From Symsagittifera roscoffensis (taxonomy: Eukaryota; Xenacoelomorpha; Acoela; Convolutidae): a DNA stretch of 64,000 nt. Below, one piece after another: positions 41,901-50,585 of this stretch (position 1 is the stretch's first letter; every line of letters begins with the position of its first letter). The stretch lies in the NCBI RefSeq assembly GCF_963678635.1, contig NC_087070.1, positions 40,181,831-40,245,830 of the forward strand, given 5' to 3'. The position numbers and the translations under genes were made by a program. The notes beneath the pieces are model-generated. The model was not told where the DNA came from. It ran no database searches and saw nothing but the letters and a program-made list of their open reading frames with translations.

Positions 41901-44486
41901 CAGAGGATCCTGAAGCGCTTTGAGTGGCCTGGAATGAAAAAGGCATGTGAGAAATGGGTAACAGCGTGCCTGTCATGCCAACAGGTCAAGGATCCAAGGA
42001 AATTACGATTTCCTTTACAATCGATTGAGTCGTCTGAATTCAACGAGGTGGTGCAGATAGATCACCAAAAGATATGCATGACAGACAGCGGTTATAACCA
42101 AGTCTTGGTCATGATAGATAACTTCACGAAGTATGCAGAGGCCGTGCCCTGCATGACTGCCTCGGCGGAAGAGACATGCGACCACCTGATCAATACGTGG
42201 ATAGCAAGACATGGTTGTCCGATGACGTTTCAATCGGATAATGGAACAGCTTTCGTAGGAGAGCTTACGAAAGAGCTTATGAGACGCTCACAGGTCGCTC
42301 AGGCTCACTCCACGACATACCACCCTCAAACGAATGGCCTAGTGATACCTGCAAGGGATATTCCTCGTGGGCAGTCCCCGATGGAGCTGTTGACACCTCG
42401 AGAAATGAGTCAAACAACGGAGATACGGCTTCCAGCAGAGGCAGAGACGAATCGAGTAACAATCCCGGATCCTAGTGACACCTTGGGTGATCCCGTCGTA
42501 GAACAGACAGTGAGGAAGCTGATAGAGACAGCTGGACGACTGGTCGCTAACAAGAATGCGTCAGGTTCCGGGGTGACTGCACCCTATGGAACGATTGACG
42601 ATACGGGCAGAGTACAACTCTCCCAGACCGTGATCAGACAAGGGATAAGTAACGTGACACCACTCATGGGGAGCTCGAGAATCCCAGAGAGGAAAGTACG
42701 AAAGATGCCAGCGAAGAAAGTGTCTCGTGTAATAGACGTGCAGAAGAATAATCAATTGAAGTATAATTTCACGGGAGTTCCGGAGACAGATCCGAGGGCC
42801 TGCTTCAATCGAGCTACCTGGAGCCCGGCTGTGAACCTGCAGCAACCACCACTCGGGACATCCCACCTGATATTGGGAGACAGTTTAGTCAGAGTGCTGT
42901 CGAATTTGAGGACCTCGTGGGTCACCACGGTGATGGCCTTTGGAGGTGCGACGATAGCCCAATTATATCGGATGGTGGAACTGATGAATCCAGGGAAGAT
43001 TCCCAATGTGATGATCTTAGTTGGGACGAATGACATCTCCAGAGGATCAGACGAGCAGGAAGCACTGTGGGAGTCAATGATGGTGTTTTTGTTCACTACC
43101 CTCTGGCAGAAGTTCAGTTGCGCGGTACTGATCGTTTGCACTGTGCCAATGAATACGAGAAGCCTGACAGCATCAGGAAGGAGGCACAACGAGGGAGTCA
43201 TGAGATGGAACAACATCTTGAGGAACCTAGCAAATCGAAATGCCGGAAGGATGATCCTCATGGACATTGAACATGAGTTGAGAGCCATGGATCAAGTCAG
43301 ACTGACCACGGATGGCATCCACTTCGACAGTATCGAAGGACAAGCTTGGTTGAATCGAGTCTTCCAAGAACGGTTGGAGGAGCTGGAAGCAGAACTCTTT
43401 GACACAGGAGTGCTGAAGGAAGAGGGAACGCTGAGTGATGCGGTAATTACCACCTTTGTGCCTCCTAACCTGGAAACACGCCTGGGTACGGTCCCAGCCG
43501 TCACGAATTACCGGCAACAAAGCTCCAGCGAACCAGGTCGAAGAACAGACGTGCAGGATCGGTTGGGAGAAGCACCGATGAGGAGAACAATTCATCCTAG
43601 GAGAAGGATAGGACCTGTCAACCAACCAATCGAAGAAGTAGCAGGCGCATCTAGATCGGACACTAGATCGGAGACGACGAGTACCAGTCGAGAGGAAAGA
43701 CCGAGCAGAGGCTCATTGTTGTGGTCGAGATCCATATCATCTCCTTGGCATATATACAAAGACGAACTAATGAAGCTGGACCTGAAGAGAGTAAGCTTCA
43801 TCGAAGATGCAAGGAGGATGTTGAATGGAGCGATGCTATCCGTCAACAAATTGTACTCGATAACCGGCGTAGACTGGTTGATAGCCGCTAGCATAAATTT
43901 CAGCTCCACGACGGCCTTGAGATTTGCTGATTTGGAGGGACTGCCCTCTAACAACACGATGGGACCAGTGAATGCGAGACCGTTGCAAGATGTGAGATTG
44001 AACCATGATGAGGAGAATCATGAAGAGAGACCAGGAAGATTCCTGACGGCGAGAGCGCCGATTGGACAACACGTGAAGATATTTAGGCAGCTGACGACAC
44101 CACCTGGTCATGTGAAGGAGAGAGTGTACCCAAAACTAGTGAACCAAGATGGTGATGCCCAGAGATATGGCGGATTGACAGCGATAAAGAAAGATGAGAC
44201 CATCTTCGCCGCCTATGACAAAGCAGAGATGAGGAAGGCCAAAATCATGGTAGTAGCGAATTCAGAGTTCGTGTACACCTCCAAGTCTTTGTTTTGGCCG
44301 GACGTCATAATGTTGGCCGCGGTTGACCTAGACCTATTGCAATCAGTGTCTTTGGCTATAGGGGTACAAAGGCAGACAGAAATGAACCCAATTACGATTG
44401 TGTTTGCTGGCATCAATGACCATCTACACAGTAGAGGTTTTCTGAGCAGGCTCAGATATCCTGCAACAGCAGAAAACACAGTATAG
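38919..44486 (+). CDS. RT, RNase H, integrase and SGNH hydrolase polyprotein
   Basis: 1,855 residues; the frame was probably once continuous with the protease. RT: LDLGSAFWQVPLRKKDR and CYVDDVF (YVDD at 210-213, intact). RNase H from about 355 (VLDTDAS, then LRVDNRALSW, then DKHQNADSLSKK). Charged spacer with a repeated LSGE motif. Integrase zinc finger at about 980-1020 (HDQMGHQG, ACLSCQQ). Integrase core with QIDHQK and SDNGTAF, but after HPQTNGLV (to 1142) the sequence jumps to IPARDIPRGQSP; the catalytic Glu segment is missing. SGNH hydrolase at about 1316-1500: GDSLV (block I, 1320), FGGATIAQL (block II), GTNDIS (block III, 1369) and DGIHF (block V, 1465). A second block III-like GINDH occurs at 1831. 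Ends at TAG 44,484. Confidence 0.9.
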   Translation: MPEIEHLKGKIGEGDFEKLRDVLYRNADVFSKHKADIGCCNFVEHEIELEVGAVPHREGARRMTPHKSEACRAEIEMLLEYDKIEPSKSPWACGVVMAKKKGGQLRFCCDFRYLNAVTIKDAYPIPRIDESLSKLGDAKFFTTLDLGSAFWQVPLRKKDREKTGFACELGLYQWKRMPFGLCNATATFQRLMAQALTGVTKKYGNLLMCYVDDVFIATPTLEDHIDWLDEVFGCMKRAGLKCKPSKCEILRDSIKYLGRMVDRHGVRPDPEAVEAVLTWKAPRTDTQLMSFLGFANYYREFIKGYADKVYPMQKLMRNKGKKFEWNDEAQVAFENIKRELCEAPVLGMPTEKGMYVLDTDASVVAISGILHQEQEWNGRTVLRPIAYGSKVLSDTEMKYGAPKAEMFAVVTFVEKYRAYLGSAPFKLRVDNRALSWLKTYSMDQSYIGRWIVRLDGYHMIIEHRMRDKHQNADSLSKKTEFYERLEQKQANQAEIKEGFSFLDKETYEALPLTRWLDNSGHPIPGHPELPVEKAAEIKILSKEDPLPLDLLLRSNLVQQELSRMNINSLSLLDKMVQVTPQVMRMLGGLLEREVTRDDPEWTAAVASLTVSEKVKIMPSRRQHEENERDCRTIVQQLVSSIPQEILTSTSYRQKEQGSSKRKKTVTFVDRDKEGEVVEQNLLQDYLSGEKDEEKNQRSQDQNPGQVNLSGESEIDEKIPDEKQDLENKVLSGEFRWMRRKYRHDLEESAVSSTTSWTDDDSRNSGMDTYSDRNSTSGSELSELAIHTLLVETRARDLDREVYQDPDSDRYLIQSERVFDNAADDLETIAVSKRSISLLPQKEAVRTDLQPFQQETQPLAKIWCVKMEEDTHQPNELNSQMRIMKTYLKARYRLSDLLRAQRNDRMTSNLKRWIENGAPDKGDLEKDSYRILRQYFMQKEGRLYLNKDGIVACRRREEDKVLYKYNAIVLPQLYQTELLFRSHDQMGHQGIDKVYQRILKRFEWPGMKKACEKWVTACLSCQQVKDPRKLRFPLQSIESSEFNEVVQIDHQKICMTDSGYNQVLVMIDNFTKYAEAVPCMTASAEETCDHLINTWIARHGCPMTFQSDNGTAFVGELTKELMRRSQVAQAHSTTYHPQTNGLVIPARDIPRGQSPMELLTPREMSQTTEIRLPAEAETNRVTIPDPSDTLGDPVVEQTVRKLIETAGRLVANKNASGSGVTAPYGTIDDTGRVQLSQTVIRQGISNVTPLMGSSRIPERKVRKMPAKKVSRVIDVQKNNQLKYNFTGVPETDPRACFNRATWSPAVNLQQPPLGTSHLILGDSLVRVLSNLRTSWVTTVMAFGGATIAQLYRMVELMNPGKIPNVMILVGTNDISRGSDEQEALWESMMVFLFTTLWQKFSCAVLIVCTVPMNTRSLTASGRRHNEGVMRWNNILRNLANRNAGRMILMDIEHELRAMDQVRLTTDGIHFDSIEGQAWLNRVFQERLEELEAELFDTGVLKEEGTLSDAVITTFVPPNLETRLGTVPAVTNYRQQSSSEPGRRTDVQDRLGEAPMRRTIHPRRRIGPVNQPIEEVAGASRSDTRSETTSTSREERPSRGSLLWSRSISSPWHIYKDELMKLDLKRVSFIEDARRMLNGAMLSVNKLYSITGVDWLIAASINFSSTTALRFADLEGLPSNNTMGPVNARPLQDVRLNHDEENHEERPGRFLTARAPIGQHVKIFRQLTTPPGHVKERVYPKLVNQDGDAQRYGGLTAIKKDETIFAAYDKAEMRKAKIMVVANSEFVYTSKSLFWPDVIMLAAVDLDLLQSVSLAIGVQRQTEMNPITIVFAGINDHLHSRGFLSRLRYPATAENTV

Positions 44487-44498
44487 CCAGCAATAAAA

Positions 44499-45460
44499 CA
44501 CATTGGATATGAAAAAGATGTGACAGCACATCTGCTCGACACCAACGGAACAAAAGTCACAGGGCTTCTGGACACAGGAGCGGTAGTGAGTGTGATGCCG
44601 ATAAGAACTTGGGAAAGAATGGGCTTCACGCGGGAAGATCTAATTCCAACGAATCTCCGACTGGCCGCAGCCAATCGAGGGGCTATCTACGTAGCCGGAA
44701 GAACACCAATAACGGTCCTCCACATGGGAGGACGGGATCTTTGGATGAGCTTCCTGGTGGTAGAGAATCTGGACAATGCCGACCAATTCATCTTGGGCAG
44801 AGATTTTGCCAGGAATTTTGACGTGATGATTGACTTGAACAACGGTCTGATACGGATTAGAAACCCGGACCGAAAGTATGTTAAGAGACCAATTAATAGG
44901 ATAATAACAGACGAAAGCAAGGTACCAATTTTTTTGGATAGAAAAGTAAAATTACAACCAGGACAAGCTGTAGTAGCAATTTTTAGAATGAAAAATCTAA
45001 ATTCGTTGAGTGATAGTAAACAGGTTTGCTTAGTACCGAATCCAAATAGTCAGAATTCGGTGATTTTAGGCCGGAGCTTCTCGGTAACGCGAAACGGACT
45101 GTGTGTCAGTGTGTCGTTGAACACACTGGACACCACGGTTTCAATCCAGCGTGAAAAGAAGCTTGGCTACGCTTTGCCGATGAGGACCGACTATGAGGAG
45201 ACAAAAAACTTGAAGAAATATAGTGTAAAAGACTGTCCTTATCATGCCAATAAAGATAAAATTTTAAAGAGGATTGATGAATTAAAATCTATTCATAAAT
45301 TGTTTTCATTGAAATCCGAAACGGACGACGGCTTATCAAGCTGCTCGAATTTTCCGGAACGCCCCTCGTAATATGAACTAGATTCTGACAAACTGGTTTT
45401 GCCAGAAATAGAACATTTAAAAGGGAAAATAGGTGAGGGAGATTTTGAAAAATTGCGGGA
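44499..45460 (+). repeat. Duplicate of protease segment, inserted in frame
   Basis: 962 bp matching 38,047-38,980 (934 bp) at high identity, beginning 'cacattggatatgaa' and ending 'aaaaattgcggga'. Downstream similarity stops sharply on both sides. Each copy has private indels: the upstream copy lacks 15, 10 and 9 bp present here, and this copy lacks 6 bp. So neither is a simple recent copy of the other as it now stands. Confidence 0.92.
44520..45371 (+). CDS. Second aspartic protease copy of giant retroelement
   Basis: 283 residues in the same frame as the preceding RT-SGNH frame. Contains the retropepsin active site LLDTGAVVSVMP and QFILGRDFARNFDV, nearly identical to the first protease. 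It ends at a TAA (45,369) where the first copy has TCA, so this stop is a point change; the frame then stays open into the next block. It lacks the zinc knuckle and N-terminal helical region. Confidence 0.8.
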   Translation: MTAHLLDTNGTKVTGLLDTGAVVSVMPIRTWERMGFTREDLIPTNLRLAAANRGAIYVAGRTPITVLHMGGRDLWMSFLVVENLDNADQFILGRDFARNFDVMIDLNNGLIRIRNPDRKYVKRPINRIITDESKVPIFLDRKVKLQPGQAVVAIFRMKNLNSLSDSKQVCLVPNPNSQNSVILGRSFSVTRNGLCVSVSLNTLDTTVSIQREKKLGYALPMRTDYEETKNLKKYSVKDCPYHANKDKILKRIDELKSIHKLFSLKSETDDGLSSCSNFPERPS

Positions 45461-47861
45461 AGGAAAATATGATGTGATCATATCGGCCCCGAATCGCATG
45501 ATAGAATTGGAGAACCTGAGGCCACTTAAGGCTGAACTGCCTGCAGTATGGTCAGATATCTCAAACGCGATGAGAGGATTCAAGGACCACACGCTACACA
45601 TGTTAGTGTTGGACGAAGTGCTGGGTTTGGAACTGTCCAACTTCAGTCGGCAACTCAAACTGAAACCGGGAATAGACGACGACCATCGAGTGATCACGGC
45701 AATGTCCAACGACTTATGGTTCCGAGCAATGGAAGTGGCGAGTGAAGACACAAGAAGAAAAAATTCACTAGAGACGAGAGCTCATCTGGAGGCGATGGTT
45801 CTGAGAACCAAACCGGAAGCCAACCAGTGGCTACACCTGAATCCTAGAGTAGCGGCATTGGGTGGAGATGCTTTTCAGCAAGGCCCCGTAATGATCACGA
45901 AGATACATGCCTACTTGTTGAAGGAGGTGAACCTGGCGGAAAATGTCGGAGAAAAGACCGCTGAGTTTGTGAACAGAATGTGTCAGATTACTCTGGAAAC
46001 CTTCTGGACTCAGGAAGTGAAGGGACAGGAGGGATTTGAAAGGACAGACAGCATGCTAGAAGGGTTGGGAGCCGGATGGACCGCGTCCTTCTTGGCAAAA
46101 GTTTACCCGAAAGTCTCGCACTATTTGATAAAAGAATTCCTCCAAGCAGTAGTGAGAGTACCGATAGTGGAATTAATAACCTTGTTCGTGACATTCGGAG
46201 CGGAGAATTTCGTGAAAGGACCGGCGATACTGCTTACGGATGGAATACAGAACCTGCGACTAGACGGACTTCTGACATTGATCGCAATAACCCACGGAAA
46301 CTTGGGAGGACTAATGAAACTGGCACGTTGTCCAGAGCAGATGAAAGAGAGAGTGAGCAACCTGGATATGAAGAAATCCACGGACTCGTGGAACAAAATA
46401 AGAGACCTGAGATACACTCTTATCCAATATCTCTTGCAGCAAAATCGCTTTGGAACTGGAGAAGACGAGACAATTGAAAGAGAGGAAGATGTTAGACGAC
46501 ATGTTGGAGGCATGCCGCTATTAACAGATTTGAGCTTAGCTATGAGAACCGATCCCTTGGCGCTGATCAGAGGAGTCACGGAGTTCGTGACAGTGATCTA
46601 TGGACCAGCAGTCACGTTTGCGTTCCCTGACGTTAAAGTGGAAGCATATAGGAGGTCGGTGCTGCACCTGAACCTCATATCGGCAGTGGACGGTAGTACA
46701 CTGAATTGGTGTGAGCAGAACACATTGCGGGAGCTCATGAGTGAAGATCTGTTGTTTGCGAAGATATCAGAGCCAGAAATGACGATCATCAATTTTGACG
46801 ATCACTTCCGTGACCGCATGGGAGAAGTAGAAAGAGGACACATCGAGGTGTTTCCAAAGCTTTGGAATCTGAGACCCTATGACAGAACGAATGGTGAAAT
46901 AACCAGAGTGCCTCGTCTCACTGCAGCATACCACAAGGTGAGAGAAGAAACGAAGGACTGGGGCGATTACAAGAGGCTACCGGAGGCAATCGCTGAATTC
47001 CCTATAATAAGAAGGATGTTGCTCGGAGCAGTCTCCGTGATACAAACTCCTAGGTTGAGAGCATTCGAAACCAATGAAAGGAGAATAGGGAATTTCGTGG
47101 GAACGATGGATCCATACTTCGTAGGGAGAAATGCCGCCGTGTTACAGTACACACGATTTGCATACACGGATCAAGCGACGAGAAGGCGAATAAGCAACGC
47201 CGCTACTCCCAAGCCTGGAAGATTTGATGAGGAATGGAAAGGACTAGGCTTAACTCCGATGAGAATGAGAGGCAGGACAGAATTGCCTGAAGCCTCATTA
47301 ATCCTGACCAGTGTGAAAAAGGAGATGAAAGTGGGAGGAATATTGCAGTCGAGAACCTTCCTAGCACCCGTCGGCTGTGAAGAAATCAAAGTGGTCCATG
47401 GAGAAGAGGAAGATAAATCGGCCGGTACATTGCTCATACCGAGACTCCAGGAAGAAGCCGACAATGACGAACAAGGACCATCGAGCTCGAACAAGGATAA
47501 GTCAGAAGGAGATGACGGACAGGGTGGAAGCCGTCAGACTGAAGAACCCATGCAACAAGATCAAGCTGGTGGGGAAGACGACAGGGCATCGACAGGAGGA
47601 ACATCCAGCCTGGATTTCAATATCTTCAGTGATCTTGAGAATAATGCAGACACGTTGGAAACGACTGAGCCAGCGGATGAAGGCATCTCGACACTGGAAC
47701 CTCCGTCAGCCTTTGAGGAAATGAAACGGAATTTGCCGGAGAGCAGCTCTCCTGGCAATTCAAGAAATAACGACCAGAGAATCCTCATGGAATCACCTCG
47801 GAGGAGAAGAATAGAGGCCTCAGCCAGAGTACCTTTCTTGGGAACGCTACCCGAAGAGTAA
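45399..47861 (+). CDS. Unassigned 820-residue block of giant retroelement
   Basis: The first ~20 residues (to EKLRE) are the end of the duplicated protease-RT junction; from GKYDVIISAPNRMIELENLR on the sequence is different. The next ~90 residues (LHMLVLDEVLGLELSN and HRVITAMSNDLWFRAMEV) may complete a second SGNH-like fold begun by GINDH at the end of the RT frame. The middle (about 150-590) looks globular and helical with repeated hydrophobic stretches (VPIVELITLFVTFGAENFV). The last ~200 residues are acidic and Ser/Gln-rich, probably disordered. I recognise no known domain. It ends with TAA at 47,859, and the frame stays open beyond. Confidence 0.6.
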   Translation: MPEIEHLKGKIGEGDFEKLREGKYDVIISAPNRMIELENLRPLKAELPAVWSDISNAMRGFKDHTLHMLVLDEVLGLELSNFSRQLKLKPGIDDDHRVITAMSNDLWFRAMEVASEDTRRKNSLETRAHLEAMVLRTKPEANQWLHLNPRVAALGGDAFQQGPVMITKIHAYLLKEVNLAENVGEKTAEFVNRMCQITLETFWTQEVKGQEGFERTDSMLEGLGAGWTASFLAKVYPKVSHYLIKEFLQAVVRVPIVELITLFVTFGAENFVKGPAILLTDGIQNLRLDGLLTLIAITHGNLGGLMKLARCPEQMKERVSNLDMKKSTDSWNKIRDLRYTLIQYLLQQNRFGTGEDETIEREEDVRRHVGGMPLLTDLSLAMRTDPLALIRGVTEFVTVIYGPAVTFAFPDVKVEAYRRSVLHLNLISAVDGSTLNWCEQNTLRELMSEDLLFAKISEPEMTIINFDDHFRDRMGEVERGHIEVFPKLWNLRPYDRTNGEITRVPRLTAAYHKVREETKDWGDYKRLPEAIAEFPIIRRMLLGAVSVIQTPRLRAFETNERRIGNFVGTMDPYFVGRNAAVLQYTRFAYTDQATRRRISNAATPKPGRFDEEWKGLGLTPMRMRGRTELPEASLILTSVKKEMKVGGILQSRTFLAPVGCEEIKVVHGEEEDKSAGTLLIPRLQEEADNDEQGPSSSNKDKSEGDDGQGGSRQTEEPMQQDQAGGEDDRASTGGTSSLDFNIFSDLENNADTLETTEPADEGISTLEPPSAFEEMKRNLPESSSPGNSRNNDQRILMESPRRRRIEASARVPFLGTLPEE

Positions 47862-47915
47862 TGGGAAGTACATCACCGAGACCACGAGAGTAGGACGGGA
47901 TGTAAGCTGGACAGA

Positions 47916-48302
47916 GTGGCGTTTATGGAAGAAGTCTGGACCGTGATTCAGAGCTATGGGACCCAGTTCATCCTCAAAACAGGTCTCAATCAACCCTTGA
48001 TGAGAGAAGTACTTGACAAGCTTGATGAGTGTGAAGGGAGACGGAGTGAGTTATTGATTGACTCAGCCACTGATGAGAGTGAAGCGAATTCTCCCATCAA
48101 GATGACACCGCAGGACGATGAAGGAGAGGTGGTGTACCTGTCAAGAACCAGGAGAGGGACGATGCGATCGAAAATGGTGATTGATAAAATCAATGCGATA
48201 AAAATGAAGTTAGGCAGCAGAGTGATGCCGAGGAGAATTGAGAAGACGAAAGTGGATTCAGAAATATCGATGAAAGCTGGTAACTCAGCGAAAAGAAAAT
48301 GA
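47916..48302 (+). CDS. Unassigned short block of giant retroelement
   Basis: 128 residues, same frame as its neighbours; the frame is in fact open from the preceding stop at 47,859. Mixed helical N-terminus (EEVWTVIQSYGTQF) and a basic C-terminal half ending NSAKRK. Followed by a TGA and immediately by more open frame. No recognised domain. Probably a fragment of the long polyprotein rather than a separate gene. Confidence 0.5.
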   Translation: MAFMEEVWTVIQSYGTQFILKTGLNQPLMREVLDKLDECEGRRSELLIDSATDESEANSPIKMTPQDDEGEVVYLSRTRRGTMRSKMVIDKINAIKMKLGSRVMPRRIEKTKVDSEISMKAGNSAKRK

Positions 48303-48314
48303 GTCGAGGAGGTC

Positions 48315-49475
48315 ATGGATTTGGGGCAAGGTGATTATCAATTGTCTGGCACAGGTAGAATATTAACTGATATAGCGATGGTGCCACCCATTCTCATGGC
48401 GGGGATAAAGTCAACCGGTTATAAATCCAAAAGGAGTGACCGCACTTTGACTGGAGCAACGTTAGAAATGGAGATACTCAGCCAATGTGGAGAGAGCAAA
48501 ATGAGGGACTTCAAGCCATCTCCCATGAATCATGGAAAGGGAAGTGTTGCAGGACAACTAACACGTCGTCTGGCGTCGTCTGACATACAGGCGGAAACGA
48601 TCGAGCAGTTAGTGAGCCTTCCATGGAAAGCAGTAGTAGTGAGATGTTTCGAAGAAGAAATGAGGACTACAATAAGAATACATGCTCTCGTGGCAGTACC
48701 TTACATAAGGACAGAGTTACAACTCAGGTTCGCCTGGTGCATGATGGGACTGACTCGCGAAGAATACGATTCAGAAGAAAGGAAGAGATCAAAGGAGGAA
48801 AAAGTTTTCCTTATGACGAATCTGAGGGATCTGATAGTCCAGGAGGGAGCAGCAGTAGCGTGTGCGAAGCGGAGAGACGCTCTCTGCTTCATTCGATTCC
48901 TGATAGAGCAGATTTCAGTACCTGCATTAAACATTTGTGTTAAAATGTTGAGGGAAGGCGATGAGCGAACGAAAGCCTTGTTCTTACTAGCAATGCTGGA
49001 TATGCAGCAAAGTAAACCGATGAGGGTAAACATGAAAGAACCTGAAGAATTGGAACCCATGAAAAAGATAGACGAGATCCGGAGATTCTCAAACAAGGAG
49101 TTGAGACTCACTAAAGAATCTATGGGAGCATTGCCGAAATCCAGTGAATACTGTGGACCGATCAAGAAGAAGTCATATAGCTACGTATCCGGGATCATAG
49201 GGATAGCGTACAATCCTTTCCTGAGTGAAGACATGCGCGATTGCTTCTTTGATTATGAGCAGGCGGTGTTACTAAGATTCTGGACGTCCAGAATTGTAAC
49301 GATTAAGAGCGTTAACAATCCACAGGCCAAATTGGGATTGGTCTTGGAAGAAGAGGTGACTGCACCTTCAGGACCAAAATCCGACAAGAGAGTGGAGTTT
49401 GGGTTGGGATTCTCAGATGAATTACTGAGAACGAGCTTGATGGCAGTGTGGGAATTGATGAGGCCATCATGGTGA
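48315..49475 (+). CDS. Unassigned 386-residue block of giant retroelement
   Basis: Same frame, open from the TGA at 48,300. Predominantly helical by composition, with RIHALVAVPYIRTELQLRFA and ICVKMLREGDERTKALFLLA stretches that could be helical repeats. There is no signal peptide or clear membrane span, so an envelope protein is not supported. Ends at TGA 49,473, after which the frame remains open. Function unknown. Confidence 0.5.
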   Translation: MDLGQGDYQLSGTGRILTDIAMVPPILMAGIKSTGYKSKRSDRTLTGATLEMEILSQCGESKMRDFKPSPMNHGKGSVAGQLTRRLASSDIQAETIEQLVSLPWKAVVVRCFEEEMRTTIRIHALVAVPYIRTELQLRFAWCMMGLTREEYDSEERKRSKEEKVFLMTNLRDLIVQEGAAVACAKRRDALCFIRFLIEQISVPALNICVKMLREGDERTKALFLLAMLDMQQSKPMRVNMKEPEELEPMKKIDEIRRFSNKELRLTKESMGALPKSSEYCGPIKKKSYSYVSGIIGIAYNPFLSEDMRDCFFDYEQAVLLRFWTSRIVTIKSVNNPQAKLGLVLEEEVTAPSGPKSDKRVEFGLGFSDELLRTSLMAVWELMRPSW

Positions 49476-49574
49476 CCTAGTCCCAACGCTGACTCAATAT
49501 TACGGGCGACACAAGACGTACAGAGGGAACTGAATGCAGACTGTAACCTGCGTGACCTCAACATCATATATAAT

Positions 49575-50402
49575 GTGATGATAACAGCCTCTAAGAGCAA
49601 CGGAGAAGATAAAGTAGAGTTGCCTGGCTGGGGACCAGAAGACTGGGTCAAACCTGATAGCTGTCTGGTGGAAGTCTGTGGACTGGAGGGTCATGTTTGT
49701 GGAGGTCTAGACTGTGTGAAAACCCTGGAGAAACAACACAAGCAATTGACAGTATTGTTTGGAAATGTGGTGATGAAAGCAAGAACGGAGACGGAACTGA
49801 TAGCAGATTGCCATGGAGGAACCGATGTGAATCTAGTGACTGCACTAGGATTCTACAGCATGTTTGGTTCTTTAGAGTCACTATTGAATCTAGAACAGAA
49901 ACATGAGATGGTCACAGCCATCAGCGTAGAAGTAATTCCAGGAGTTCTGCAGACTGAGCAGAAATATATAGGAAAATGGAGGGAAGCAATCGAAACAGAG
50001 ATGAACATCAGACACAACGAAACTTATTGTAGACCATCAGGAGCACGATATTTGGTGGGTTCAACGTTGGCTCCAATGTGCAAGAGCAGGTATCCTGTAC
50101 ATTTCGTAGCTGTGGACGTGAAGAGTACAAGAACGATTGTGGATCAAGCCTTCTCAGTGCCGAAGTGTGTGAGATTGGCGAGAATGTCTGAAAAGTCTTA
50201 CGAGTTACTATGTAAGATGTTCTCAGCAATTCCAGAGAGAACCAAAGAAGAGTTGGAGTCAATACTAGGAAAGAAGTTCATGGGATATGTGAGCGGGAAC
50301 TTCAGTGACTTTGAGAAACAGAAACAGAGAGGATCAACTGTCACAGATTACAATGCAGTAGATGAGAATGATGAAATCCACCGAGTGATGATGGAAGTGT
50401 AA
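49575..50402 (+). CDS. Unassigned block with Cys/His cluster
   Basis: 275 residues, same frame, open from the preceding TGA. An N-terminal cluster, CLVEVCGLEGHVCGGLDC, has spacing C-x4-C-x4-H-x1-C-x4-C (residues 30-47), which could bind zinc. The remainder includes YCRPSGARYLVGSTLAPMCK and an apparently globular C-terminal half. No known family recognised. Ends at TAA 50,400; the frame then continues for 54 codons to a TGA. Confidence 0.5.
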   Translation: MMITASKSNGEDKVELPGWGPEDWVKPDSCLVEVCGLEGHVCGGLDCVKTLEKQHKQLTVLFGNVVMKARTETELIADCHGGTDVNLVTALGFYSMFGSLESLLNLEQKHEMVTAISVEVIPGVLQTEQKYIGKWREAIETEMNIRHNETYCRPSGARYLVGSTLAPMCKSRYPVHFVAVDVKSTRTIVDQAFSVPKCVRLARMSEKSYELLCKMFSAIPERTKEELESILGKKFMGYVSGNFSDFEKQKQRGSTVTDYNAVDENDEIHRVMMEV

Positions 50403-50585
50403 CCATTACTGGAAGCTTCGGGAAAACGTAATTGGAGGAGCATCATGTTGACGCATGACGAGTTTCCTTGCCACTGCTTGCTGCAGACCTGGTGGTATCC
50501 CAAGCGTAGTAATCTGATGTTGATCTGGGACTCTGGAGAGCTGCTCTCCATGGGTTTACCAGATTGATCACAGCCCGTAACAATA

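Noticed and set aside
42561-43288. Long minus-strand frames opposite the SGNH region
   Set aside because: They mirror the strong codon bias of the + strand frame and show no motif; treated as shadows.
45900-46300. Envelope glycoprotein in the unassigned retroelement block
   Set aside because: Hydrophobic patches are present, but there is no signal peptide, no clear transmembrane helix at the end, no cysteine-rich ectodomain and no N-glycosylation-rich pattern.
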